From contig DATGHL010000012.1 of NCBI GenBank assembly GCA_035308025.1, positions 1 to 64,000 on the forward strand: 64,000 nucleotides of DNA, read 5' to 3'. The stretch's first letter is position 1; every line of letters starts with the position of its first letter. The DNA comes from Candidatus Binataceae bacterium. Lineage in GTDB: Bacteria > Desulfobacterota > Binatia > Binatales > Binataceae. The translations under genes were made by a program, and so were the position numbers. The notes under the pieces were generated by a model. The model was not told where the DNA came from. It searched no databases and saw only the letters and a list, made by a program, of their open reading frames with translations. Positions 27,087-36,537 of the stretch are shown here, piece by piece.

Positions 27087-28310
27087 TCAGTTGGCGTCGT
27101 GCAGGTATTTCAGGAAATCGTCCGGACCGATGTAGCCGACGCGGCGTTGGCGAACTTGTCCGGCGCCGTCGAGAAAGAGCGTCGTGGGGACGCCCTGCAC
27201 ATTGAACTGTTTCATTAGCGCCCGATTCTGCGCGTTCGCCACTGTGAGATTCGCCCGCAGGAGCACAAAGCCAGCGGAGCGCTTAATCACCACGTGATCA
27301 GTAAAGGTGGTGCGTTCCATCTCCCGACAGGGTACGCACCAGTCGGCGCTGAAATCGATCACGACCGGTGCGTGGCGGGCCTTCGCTCCGGCCAGCAACG
27401 CGGCATCGTACGGACGGAACGCCAACTGCTGCGCCGGCGCGTTGGGTCGAATCAGCAGATAGATCAGCGCGGCTGTCGCGGCGACTCCCAAGGCCGATCT
27501 CACGATTAGAAAGGGCCGCCAGCTCCGGCCTTTTGAGGAGATGAAACCGAGAAAGATTCCGGCGGCGGCGGCATAAAACGGCAGGATTCGCGTCATCAAC
27601 CGGTTCGGCGTCAGCGGATCAAGGAAGTATAGCGCCAAGCCGACCAGGACGAAGCCGAACAGTTGCTCGATCCAGGCGAGCCACTCGCCCGAGCGCGGCA
27701 GCTTACGGATGTTGCCGGCGGCCACCGCGAGCGCAACGTACGGCAGTCCCATCCCGATAGCGAGCGTGAAGAACAGCGCGAAGCCAAAGAGTGCGCTGCC
27801 GCTGCGCTCGACCATCAGGAGCAGGCCCAGGACGATTGGCCCGATACAGGGCGCGGCGACGACGCCCATCCCGAGGCCCATGATCAATGAGCCGACATAG
27901 CCCGGGCGGGCAACTCCCACGTGACGCATCATCCATTGGGGAGGTTGCAGCGTGAACAGGCCGAAGCTCGACGCCGCCAGCGCGAGCAGCATCGCGGCCA
28001 GCGCGCCCAGCACGTAGGGATTCTGCAGCGCTGCGCCGAACAGGCCGCCGCTCAAGGCCGCCGCTACGCCAACAGCCGAGAAGGTCAGTGCGATGCCCAG
28101 AACGTAGAGCAGCGCCAGCCGGACGACCCGGCTAGTTTCACTGCCCCCGACACCGAAGTACGCAACCGTGACGCCGAGCAGTGGATAGACGCACGGCGTC
28201 AGGTTCAGCAGGAGGCCGCCGAGCAGGACGAGCAGAAAACCGGCCAGGTTACCGTGGCTCGCGAAGATATTCGCGAACGAACCACCTTGGGCAAAGGAAC
28301 CGGCGCCCAT
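27087..28310 (-). CDS. DsbD-like thiol:disulfide interchange protein (CcdA core plus thioredoxin)
   Basis: A 407-residue inner-membrane protein that passes electrons from cytoplasmic thioredoxin to the periplasm. The membrane core has the two cysteine motifs LNLTPCVYPLL (near 37) and GVVAAPCIGPIV (near 152) within eight or so helices, and a C-terminal thioredoxin domain with VIDFSADWCVPCREME (near 322) and cis-Pro GVPTTLFLDG. The N-terminal periplasmic DsbD-alpha domain that normally hands electrons to partners is missing, so the C-terminal domain must act directly or via another protein. The gene follows ribBA after 40 bases, in the same direction; AAAGG stands 7 bases before the ATG. Confidence 0.9.
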   Translation of the reverse strand: MGAGSFAQGGSFANIFASHGNLAGFLLVLLGGLLLNLTPCVYPLLGVTVAYFGVGGSETSRVVRLALLYVLGIALTFSAVGVAAALSGGLFGAALQNPYVLGALAAMLLALAASSFGLFTLQPPQWMMRHVGVARPGYVGSLIMGLGMGVVAAPCIGPIVLGLLLMVERSGSALFGFALFFTLAIGMGLPYVALAVAAGNIRKLPRSGEWLAWIEQLFGFVLVGLALYFLDPLTPNRLMTRILPFYAAAAGIFLGFISSKGRSWRPFLIVRSALGVAATAALIYLLIRPNAPAQQLAFRPYDAALLAGAKARHAPVVIDFSADWCVPCREMERTTFTDHVVIKRSAGFVLLRANLTVANAQNRALMKQFNVQGVPTTLFLDGAGQVRQRRVGYIGPDDFLKYLHDAN

Positions 28311-28350
28311 CGTCAGCCTTTCAATTATCAGACTTTCGGGCTATGGCCGC

Positions 28351-29529
28351 TCAGGCATCGATTGGCGGTTCGCCACCGTTGGAGAGGGGCGCATGATCGA
28401 CAATCTCGAGTCCGTAGCCGGGCAGATTGGCGAGGCGGGGCGGCCTGTCCGTCAGCAGGATCATCTGCCGCACGCCGACGTCGCGCAGGATTTGCGCACC
28501 GATACCGTAGTCGCGGAAATCGGACTCCGGAGTATTCAGATGGGTGCTCGCGCGACCCGGCCCGCGCCGCGCGCCGCCATTGATGTCGCCCGCGATCGCC
28601 TCCGAGTCGCGCTTGAGATAGAGTATAACGCCGGCACCCGCCGTCGCGATCTGCTCCATCGCCGCGCGAAGCAGGCTGCGCGTGTTGCGCTTGGTGTAGC
28701 CGAAGACATCGCCCGGCAAATATTCGCGGTGGGCGCGCACCAGCACCGGCTTTTCCGGCGTGATCTTACCCATCGTCAGTACCAGATGTTCGCTTTGGTC
28801 GACCAGATTGCGATAGACGCAGGCCGTGAATTCGCCGGACGCCGTCGGCAGCCGCGCCTCGGCGACCCGCTCGATCATGGTCTCGTTGCGCAGGCGGTAT
28901 TCGATAATGTCGGCGACGGTGACGATTTTGAGGCCGTGAATGCGCGCGAATTCGACCAGATCGTCGCGTCGCGCCATCGTGCCGTCCTCTTTGAGAATTT
29001 CGCAGATCACGCCGGCCGGTTTCAAACCCGCCAGCCGCGCGAGGTCAACCGCACCCTCGGTCTGGCCGGTACGCACCAGCACGCCGCCGTCGCGCGCGCG
29101 CAAGGGATAGACGTAGCCAGGCGTGATGAACTCGGCGCCGGTCGCGTCCTCGCGTACCGCCTGCTGAATCGTAGTCGCGCGGTCCTGCGCCGAAATTCCC
29201 GAGCCGGCCACGCGCCGCGCCGTGATTGGCACAGTAAACGCGGTCCCCAGCGGCGCCTGATTGTCGCCGACCATCATGTTGAGGCCGAGCTGTCCGACCC
29301 GCTCCATCGACAGTGGCAGGCAGATCAGGCCACGCGCATATTTGGCCATGAAGTTGATTGCCTCGGCCGTGGCCTTTTCCGCGGCCATGCAGATGTCGCC
29401 TTCGTTCTCCCGATCCTCGTCGTCCATCAGGATGAACATGCGGCCGCGGCGGGTCTCTTCAAGGGCCTCCTCGATCGTGATGAACGGGGCGGTTGGCACA
29501 TGCTCGCGCGGAGAAATTTCACCGAACAT
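28351..29529 (-). CDS. RibBA-like protein with altered metal ligands in both domains
   Basis: A 392-residue homologue of riboflavin-synthesis RibBA. The N-half matches 3,4-dihydroxy-2-butanone-4-phosphate synthase, with MDDEDRENEGDICMAAE (about 35-51) and GLICLPLSMER. However, the metal-binding His of RAGHTEA is Gln156 (LVRTGQTEGAVDL), and the motif usually TTGIS reads GSGIS. The C-half has the GTP cyclohydrolase II outline (GDVFG at 273-277, DYGIGAQILRDVGV and LPGYGLEIV near the end), but the three zinc cysteines of ECLTGDVFGSLRCDCG are Tyr270, Arg281 and Thr283. I conclude it is a divergent paralogue or a protein with a different chemistry. The true ribBA may lie elsewhere. AAGGAT precedes the ATG by about 6 bases, and TACAAT upstream is a candidate -10. 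Confidence 0.8.
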   Translation of the reverse strand: MFGEISPREHVPTAPFITIEEALEETRRGRMFILMDDEDRENEGDICMAAEKATAEAINFMAKYARGLICLPLSMERVGQLGLNMMVGDNQAPLGTAFTVPITARRVAGSGISAQDRATTIQQAVREDATGAEFITPGYVYPLRARDGGVLVRTGQTEGAVDLARLAGLKPAGVICEILKEDGTMARRDDLVEFARIHGLKIVTVADIIEYRLRNETMIERVAEARLPTASGEFTACVYRNLVDQSEHLVLTMGKITPEKPVLVRAHREYLPGDVFGYTKRNTRSLLRAAMEQIATAGAGVILYLKRDSEAIAGDINGGARRGPGRASTHLNTPESDFRDYGIGAQILRDVGVRQMILLTDRPPRLANLPGYGLEIVDHAPLSNGGEPPIDA

Positions 29530-29690
29530 TATGATCCTTGTTGCGATCCAGGAGGGCCGTTATGCCGCCCTGCTCTGATGGGTCAGATTCCTCTAAAAGC
29601 TAATCGATTGTAGCCCAGCCGCGGCCCGCGCGAGAACCCCTGCGCCGCGCCTTAGCGAGCGCGCAAAATGTCGATTAGGCGGATTGCAAA

Positions 29691-30518
29691 TCAGTTTTTG
29701 GCCCCGGGCCAGAAGGCCGCACCGCCCAGACCTTCGAGCGCCAACCCATAGCCGAGATTTTCGAGCATCAGTTTTTTTAACTGCTGCGCAAGGGCGACGC
29801 GCGCATAGCGCGTCGTCAGCGACGGACGCGCGACGATCTGCCGGGCCAGCTCCCAGGCGCGCGGCAAGAGCTGCGCCGGCGTCACCACCTCGCTGACGAC
29901 CCCCAGGCGCAGCGCCTCGGTGGCGGCGATCTTCTGGCCGGTGAGCAAAAAATAACGGCCCCGGTTCGGACCCAGGATCAAGGGCCAGACGATATGCACC
30001 CCGTCGCCGGGCACGATACCGTTAGGGAAATGCGGCGCGTCCTGAAAGACCGCGTGGTCCGCCGCGATCACGATATCGCACATCACCGCCAGCTCGGCGT
30101 GGATCAGCGCCGGCCCGTTGACTGCGGCGATCATCGGCGTCTCGATATTCAGCAGGTTGGTCAGGAGGTATTTCGCGTCGGAGTAGATGTGATCCCAGGT
30201 CGTCGAGGGAATCCCGGCGGGTGGCGGCGCGGGCTTCTCGGCCCCTACGTTATCTTCATCGACTTGCAGTCCCGCCGGGCCGCCGCCGGTATCCATCGCG
30301 GCGCAGAAGGCCTCGCCGGCGCCGGTCATAATCACGCAACGATTCTCATAGTCGCGCGCGACGTCGTAAAAGGCGTAGGACATCTCCTCGTGGACTTCGG
30401 CGCTCCACTTGAGTTCATCGCCGGTCGTATGGAAGGTCATCTGCAGGATGCCTTCGCGCCGTTCCATCGCGACGTGCTTATAACGCATCGCGTAGTCCGC
30501 GAGCTTGATCGAAGCCAT
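29691..30518 (-). CDS. Enoyl-CoA hydratase/isomerase family protein
   Basis: A crotonase-fold protein of 275 residues. It has ILQMTFHTTGDELKWS at the first strand, VIMTGAGEAFCAAMDTGG for CoA/oxyanion binding, and MIAAVNGPALIHAELAVMCDI, which keeps the first catalytic Glu. The second acid position reads FQDAPHFPNGIVPG, without the usual Glu. The enzyme may therefore be an isomerase or hydrolase. The frame is open to 30677, but ATG 30518 with GGAG 8 bases before is the clear start and leaves a divergent promoter region with the exporter gene at 30676. It ends 161 bases before the ribBA start. Confidence 0.86.
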   Translation of the reverse strand: MASIKLADYAMRYKHVAMERREGILQMTFHTTGDELKWSAEVHEEMSYAFYDVARDYENRCVIMTGAGEAFCAAMDTGGGPAGLQVDEDNVGAEKPAPPPAGIPSTTWDHIYSDAKYLLTNLLNIETPMIAAVNGPALIHAELAVMCDIVIAADHAVFQDAPHFPNGIVPGDGVHIVWPLILGPNRGRYFLLTGQKIAATEALRLGVVSEVVTPAQLLPRAWELARQIVARPSLTTRYARVALAQQLKKLMLENLGYGLALEGLGGAAFWPGAKN

Positions 30519-30675
30519 ATGCAAGTCTCCGTGTCTGCTTGACGACAAATCAATTGCGCTCTGGCTAGTAGTTGCGCGGAGCGGCGCTTGCGCGCAAGCG
30601 CCCGTGATCGCGGCTGGTGCCGGCGAAGATCGCTCGCGCCTGCGCGGGCCGTGCGATAAACTGTCAGCAGCCCGC

Positions 30676-32007
30676 ATGTCTGATCAGTTCCCCGAGCAAC
30701 CGCCTGCCGAGACTTCACTGCCCGACGCCGAGCGCGCCGCGATCGCGTCGCCGCGCGGCTGGCTGGTGGCCTTTCGCGCGATGCGCCATCGGAACTTCCG
30801 GCTCTTCTTCGGCGGCCAATTAATCTCGCTGATCGGCACCTGGATGCAGACCGTCGCGCAGTCGTGGCTGGTGCTCAAGCTCAGCAACTCCGCGATGATG
30901 CTCGGCCTCGTTTCGTTCGCGAGCTTCGTGCCGATCCTGCTGGTCGCGCTGTTTGCCGGCGTGATTATCGATCATGTCGATCGGCGCCGCCTGATCATCG
31001 TGACCCAGGTTCTTTTGATGTTGAGCGCCCTCGCACTCGCGATCCTGACCTGGACCGGCGCGGTTCGCGTCGAGCATGTCATCATCCTCGCCGCCTTCAA
31101 CGGCTTCGTCAGCGCTTTCGATATGCCCGCCCGCCAGGCCTTCGTGGTCGAGATGGTCGGCAAGGAAGACCTGCCGAACGCGATCGCCCTTAACTCAATG
31201 ATTTTCAATGGCGCGCGGGCGATCGGGCCTGCGGTCGCCGGGCTGCTGATCGCGATAACCGGCACCGCGATGTGCTTTTTTCTGAACGGCATCAGCTACC
31301 TTGCCGCCATCTGGAGCCTGTTCGCGATGCATCTCGCGATCGGGAAGAGCGCGCCGAGCTTTGGCGGCAAGATGCTGAAAAGCCTCAAAGAAGGGCTCGT
31401 CTATGTCTGGGAGCATCAACCGACGCGCATTCTGCTCGCCGTCGTCGCGATCAACAGCGGCTTCGGCATCACCTATTCAGTGCTGATTCCGGTCTTTGCG
31501 CGCGACATCCTCAAAGTCGGCGCGCATGGGTACGGGTTCCTGATGGCGGCGCAGGGGATCGGCGCGGTGCTCGGCGCGGTCTACCTCGCCTCGCGCCCCG
31601 AACGCGGTCCGGCGCTGCGCCATACGTTGACTGCGGGTCTATTCTGCACCGCGATCGCGACCATCGCTTTCGGGCTTTCGCGTAACATGGCGCTTTCGCT
31701 GCTGGCCCAACTGATAGTTGGCGCGGGCATCATCAATTACATGGCGGGCACCAACACGATGCTGCAACTGTTCGTCTCCGACCGCCTGCGCGGCCGCGTG
31801 ATGAGCATCTACACGCTCTCGTTCATCGGGCTGGCGCCGCTCGGCGCACTCGAAGTGGGTTTCGTCGGCGAGCACGTCAGTCCCGAGGTCGCGGTCATCG
31901 TCTGCGGCGTGATTTCACTGGGATGCGGGTTGTTGCTGCTGACCGGTCTGCCGGCGATCGCCGCGGCGCAGGCGGCGCTCAGCGTCGCGCTGCCGGCCGC
32001 CGACTAG
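30676..32007 (+). CDS. MFS exporter (EntS/DHA3-like)
   Basis: A 443-residue, 12-helix major facilitator of the drug/siderophore exporter type. After a short cytoplasmic start come FRAMRHRNFRLFFGGQLISLIG, GTWMQTVAQSWLVLKLS (helix 1-2), and the loop motif GVIIDHVDRRRLII. MPARQAFVVEMVGKEDLPNAIALNS is the diagnostic helix 4-5 segment of the EntS-like group. The second half has SDRLRGRVMSIYTLSFIGLAPLGA. I use ATG 30676 because the upstream part of the frame overlaps the divergent hydratase leader and is not conserved. Substrate is unknown; efflux of a metabolite or siderophore is typical. Confidence 0.87.
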   Translation: MSDQFPEQPPAETSLPDAERAAIASPRGWLVAFRAMRHRNFRLFFGGQLISLIGTWMQTVAQSWLVLKLSNSAMMLGLVSFASFVPILLVALFAGVIIDHVDRRRLIIVTQVLLMLSALALAILTWTGAVRVEHVIILAAFNGFVSAFDMPARQAFVVEMVGKEDLPNAIALNSMIFNGARAIGPAVAGLLIAITGTAMCFFLNGISYLAAIWSLFAMHLAIGKSAPSFGGKMLKSLKEGLVYVWEHQPTRILLAVVAINSGFGITYSVLIPVFARDILKVGAHGYGFLMAAQGIGAVLGAVYLASRPERGPALRHTLTAGLFCTAIATIAFGLSRNMALSLLAQLIVGAGIINYMAGTNTMLQLFVSDRLRGRVMSIYTLSFIGLAPLGALEVGFVGEHVSPEVAVIVCGVISLGCGLLLLTGLPAIAAAQAALSVALPAAD

Positions 32008-32095
32008 TTTCAGTCCAACTAAATTTTAACCCACGGCGCGCGCGGAGCCTTGAAGTCGTCGCGCACGGCCGTGAACCACTCGCTATAATGGCGCG

Positions 32096-33520
<1,425 letters not shown>

Positions 33521-33599
33521 TTGCCAGCACTTGCATTCGATAGGGCGCGGAGCGAAACTCCCGATCGCAGGCCTATCGCCTGACAAAAGGAGCCGTGCG

Positions 33600-33815
33600 A
33601 TGCCCGATAAAACCTACAAAATTGTGGAAGTCGTCGGCGTTTCGAACGAGAGCATGTCCGATGCGGTGAAACATGCCGTGAACAAGGCGCGGCAGACGCT
33701 GCGCAACCTCGATTGGTTCGAGGTCAAGGCGGTACGCGGTTCGGTTCACGCTGGCGAACTGCAATATCAGGTCGAGGTCCGCATCGGCTTTCGCCTCGAG
33801 GGCGATCCCGTCTGA
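33600..33815 (+). CDS. Dodecin family flavin-binding protein
   Basis: A 71-residue dodecin, which assembles as a hollow dodecamer that stores or buffers FMN/FAD or lumichrome. The sequence follows the family: KIVEVVGVSNESMSDAVKHA, then LRNLDWFEVKAVRGSV with the Trp that sandwiches the flavin, and ELQYQVEVRIGFRLE with the conserved Gln. AAAAGGAG lies 8 bases before ATG 33600; an earlier in-frame start at 33531 would add an unconserved leader. It sits after selA and before a zinc-ribbon envelope protein. A flavin buffer suits the many flavoenzymes in this window. Confidence 0.92.
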   Translation: MPDKTYKIVEVVGVSNESMSDAVKHAVNKARQTLRNLDWFEVKAVRGSVHAGELQYQVEVRIGFRLEGDPV

Positions 33816-33936
33816 AGCGCGGCGTCGCGCAGTCGAGATGCGTTGCGGCGCGGCGCGGCTGACTTGGTTTTCGGTCGCGGCCCCACATATCATCGATCGC
33901 TGGCAAATCGACGATATGGGCGGAGGCCGATGAACG

Positions 33937-35436
33937 ATGAAGAGTTGCCCGCGCTGCGGCAAGTCATATCCTGATAGCGAGACCTTTTGCGAGGCCGACG
34001 GCACCGCACTGACCATCGGTCCAGCCGGCGGCGGGCGCGCTACCACCGTGATGACCGGCGCTGAAGCCGTCGGTAGCGAAGGTGTCGAATGTCCGGTCTG
34101 CGGTGGTAAGGCGCAACCCGGCGAGGTGATCTGCAATTTCTGCGGCACCCGTCTGGCCCCCGATCCGAGCGGGTCGGAATCTATATCGCCCTCGCGCGCC
34201 GGCGCTCAGACTCGCGCAAATCCCGAGGCTTTCGTCCCGGCTAGCGAACGCATACGTTCACAGCCGCTGCCCCCGGCGAACGAAGATGAGGAAGTCTCCA
34301 CCGGTCGCAGCATCCTGAGCCTGCTGGGCTTCACGCTGGCCGCAGTGGCGGCCTTGGGCGCCGGTGTCTGGCTCGCTATCTATCTGAGCGGACGGCATCA
34401 GGCGCCGCCGATTGCACAGAGTTCGCCCGCGCCCGCCGCGATCAGCTCGCCGTCGGTGACGCTTGCCAGGAACATCGCGATCCAGATTACCGGCGACATG
34501 GCCGGCGTAATGCAGCGCGATGCCAAGAGCATGGCCAAGGTCTTTGAGGACAACCGCGCAGGGCTCGACAGCGTCTATGCGGACGCGCGGACGTCGAGTC
34601 CGACGCTGAGCGACGGCATGATCATGCGCCTTCACGTCACAGCTGACGGCACGGTGAGCGATGGCTCGGTGCTGATCTCGACCGCGCCCAATCCGAGCCT
34701 GGACGCCGCCGCGGTCAAGGCCGCCGGCGGATGGAAATTCGCGCCCGCGAGCGGCACCGGCGTCGACGCTACCTATCCGCTAATCTTCGCCGGCAGCGAC
34801 GCGGACGCCGCGGCAATCGAGTCGGACCTTAGCGCCAAGTTCGCCAGCCTTGCCCCCAATACGACGCCTGAGTATGCGCTTTCACCCGCGATCGCCCCCA
34901 GCCCGGCCGAAGCCGCAGCGACGCCGGCCGCAGCGCCGTCACCACCGGAAGCGGCTTCGATTCCTCCCCCAGTGGTGGCGCCGGCGCCCCGTCCCGTGCA
35001 TCACAAACCCGTCGTGCACAAGCCGCCGCCGCTTATCGAGCGGGTCAACGACACGCTGCGCGCCGATCGCAAGCTGCGCCGCGTCCAGGCTTACACCAGC
35101 GGCGGCAACGTCACGATTTTCGGCAAGGTCTTTAACGACGATGATCGCTCGCTCGCCGAACAGACCGTGCGCGGAATCAGCGGCGTCACCTCGGTGACCA
35201 ATAATCTCACGACCGACACGGCCGACTGGGCGCGCAACGCGACCATCATCAATCAGCAGTTGCAGGCCGCCGGACTCACCGGCGTCACCGTCAAGGTCAT
35301 CGGCAGCCGCGCCTATCTGAGTGGCCAGGTTAAGACCGATCTCGAGAAGGACCGCGCAGTAACGATCACCCAATCCGCCGCGCCGGTCGTCGTCGGCACC
35401 AATCTTATCCGCGTCGTGCCGCCAGGACTTTTTTGA
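33937..35436 (+). CDS. Zinc-ribbon, single-span membrane protein with TonB/AgmX-like and BON domains
   Basis: A 499-residue multi-domain protein. Two zinc ribbons open it (SCPRCGKSYPDSETFCEADG at 3-22 and CPVCGGKAQ...ICNFCGTRL near 52-72). A membrane helix follows near 128-150 (SLLGFTLAAVAALGAGVWLA). Outside the membrane, residues about 205-290 resemble the AgmX/TonB C-terminal fold (LHVTADGTVSDGSVLI, PSLDAAAVKAAGGWKF). A Pro/Ala linker and then two BON-like repeats (LRRVQAYTSGGNVTIFGKV; VTVKVIGSRAYLSGQVKT) finish it. The ribbons are expected in the cytoplasm and the BON domains in the periplasm. Its role is unknown; a sensor or envelope tether is possible. It lies on its own between dodecin and the SCP2 gene. 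Confidence 0.8.
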   Translation: MKSCPRCGKSYPDSETFCEADGTALTIGPAGGGRATTVMTGAEAVGSEGVECPVCGGKAQPGEVICNFCGTRLAPDPSGSESISPSRAGAQTRANPEAFVPASERIRSQPLPPANEDEEVSTGRSILSLLGFTLAAVAALGAGVWLAIYLSGRHQAPPIAQSSPAPAAISSPSVTLARNIAIQITGDMAGVMQRDAKSMAKVFEDNRAGLDSVYADARTSSPTLSDGMIMRLHVTADGTVSDGSVLISTAPNPSLDAAAVKAAGGWKFAPASGTGVDATYPLIFAGSDADAAAIESDLSAKFASLAPNTTPEYALSPAIAPSPAEAAATPAAAPSPPEAASIPPPVVAPAPRPVHHKPVVHKPPPLIERVNDTLRADRKLRRVQAYTSGGNVTIFGKVFNDDDRSLAEQTVRGISGVTSVTNNLTTDTADWARNATIINQQLQAAGLTGVTVKVIGSRAYLSGQVKTDLEKDRAVTITQSAAPVVVGTNLIRVVPPGLF

Positions 35437-35466
35437 CCTTGATCAATTCCAGTCTTGATTTAGCTA

Positions 35467-35496
35467 TTGACAATTTTCAGCAGCCCCGCTTATATG
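35467..35496 (+). promoter_or_regulatory. Promoter ahead of the SCP2-domain gene
   Basis: TTGACA (35467-35472), a perfect -35, is followed after 18 bases by TATATG (35491-35496), or after 17 bases by TTATAT. The surrounding 110 bases are clearly A/T-richer than the genes. Transcription should start near 35503, about 45 bases before the SCP2 start codon. Confidence 0.6.
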
Positions 35497-35548
35497 AATT
35501 AAAGGCTGCTTATTCATCCGTCTTCCCCGAAAGGTCAGTCAAACCAAC

Positions 35549-35878
35549 ATGGCAGATACGCCGACTTCGTGTCAGGAAGTGTTCGATAACATGGCTGGCC
35601 GTCTCAACAAGGACGCCGCCAAGGGATTGAACGCGGTCTATCAGTTCGACCTTTCCGGCGATGGTGGCGGCAAATGGACGGTGTTAATCAACAACGAGCA
35701 GTGCCAAGTGCAATCCGGCGCCCACGCTTCCCCCAACATCACGCTTTCGATGGCCGCCAATGATTACCTTGACATGGTCAACGGCAAGCTGAACGGTCAG
35801 ATGGCGTTCATGACCGGTAAACTGAAAATCGCCGGCGATATGGGCTTGGCGCTGAAACTTCAGAGCCTCTTCACCTAA
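35549..35878 (+). CDS. SCP2 sterol-binding domain protein
   Basis: A 109-residue single-domain SCP2/sterol-carrier-like lipid-binding protein. It reads ADTPTSCQEVFDNMAGRLNK, then KGLNAVYQFDLSGDGGGKWTVLI (first strands), SPNITLSMAANDYLDMVNGK (the conserved helix entry) and LNGQMAFMTGKLKIAGDMGL, the family signature, near the C-terminus. Such proteins bind acyl-CoA, fatty acids or sterol-like lipids in a tunnel. Given the acyl-CoA and ring-oxidation genes in the window, it may present hydrophobic substrates to them, though that is inference. It has its own promoter just upstream and no same-strand partner. Confidence 0.88.
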   Translation: MADTPTSCQEVFDNMAGRLNKDAAKGLNAVYQFDLSGDGGGKWTVLINNEQCQVQSGAHASPNITLSMAANDYLDMVNGKLNGQMAFMTGKLKIAGDMGLALKLQSLFT

Positions 35879-36202
35879 CTGTAGAAACCAACCACCGCTT
35901 TGGCATTATTCTCCCTTCCCGATAACCAATCCGAGAACAACTTCTTTAGAGGAACCGTAGCAACTGGATCGTACCGGAACTGAACCGGTGCGTGATCACG
36001 ATCAAATTCAACACGAGACCAGCACGATGTCCTCAGACGGCGTATGTCCCACCGCTGCACAATCGCAATAGCAATAACTTTCTGATGCTTTGTGGCCCGG
36101 ACGCATTCGATTAACACAATTGCCCGACGAAACTTTTGCTGTAACTGAATTTCCAGACACTAAAGTTCTGAAGACTGGCGCAAGCGAAACTACAGGAGAC
36201 TA
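35879..36202. other. Intergenic region, low G+C, without a clear gene
   Basis: About 320 bases of unusually A/T-rich sequence for this chromosome. An 80-codon minus-strand frame (GTG 36117 to 35875) reads like protein in its second half (APVQFRYDPVATVPLKKLF) and may be a remnant, but it has no ribosome site or known motif, so I do not call it a gene. No terminator or RNA was recognised. Confidence 0.45.
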
Positions 36203-36490
36203 ATGACCCAGCACGAAGCTGCCGGCCCCGGCCGGCCAGCGGACGGCCAGGAAGCCGCCGCCGAACGCGAGAACGATTCGGTCGCCAACAAGCTCAGTAA
36301 AGAGCTGAGTAACTGGCGGCAACGCCGGACCAACGGACGCTCCAACGGAGCGCGACGAGCGGAGCCCTCCAACAGCGATTTCCAGTCGGACGTCGCCCGC
36401 ACTATCAAGGTGCGCGGCCACGAGACGCTGGTCGTGCGTAAGTCCAAGGGTATGCCCAAGCCGGCGACGACGCAGGATTCCAACCGCTGA
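36203..36490 (+). CDS. Small hydrophilic hypothetical protein
   Basis: A 95-residue, highly charged and low-hydrophobicity protein. It is rich in Glu, Arg, Asn and Ser (KLSKELSNWRQRRTNGRSNG), likely disordered, and ends with a short ordered-looking piece IKVRGHETLVVRKSKGMPKP. ATG 36203 has AGGAG 6 bases before it, which supports expression. No family is recognised. It is transcribed away from the SCP2 region towards a convergent LolC-like gene 47 bases downstream. It might be a nucleic-acid-associated or stress protein, but that is only a guess from charge. Confidence 0.55.
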   Translation: MTQHEAAGPGRPADGQEAAAERENDSVANKLSKELSNWRQRRTNGRSNGARRAEPSNSDFQSDVARTIKVRGHETLVVRKSKGMPKPATTQDSNR

Positions 36491-36537
36491 GCCCTCGTCA
36501 AACGGCGCCACCGGCTGACGCCGGCGTCGCGCATAAT

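Noticed and set aside
29530-29690. Possible FMN riboswitch upstream of the RibBA-like gene
   Set aside because: The conserved RFN-element blocks are not present; only a candidate TACAAT -10 box is visible.
30505-30675. N-terminal extension of the MFS exporter
   Set aside because: It overlaps the divergent hydratase leader, is not conserved in type, and ATG 30676 fits the family start.
35875-36117. An 80-codon minus-strand frame in the low-G+C intergenic region
   Set aside because: Part of it reads like protein, but it has no ribosome site, motif or operon context; kept only as a possible remnant.
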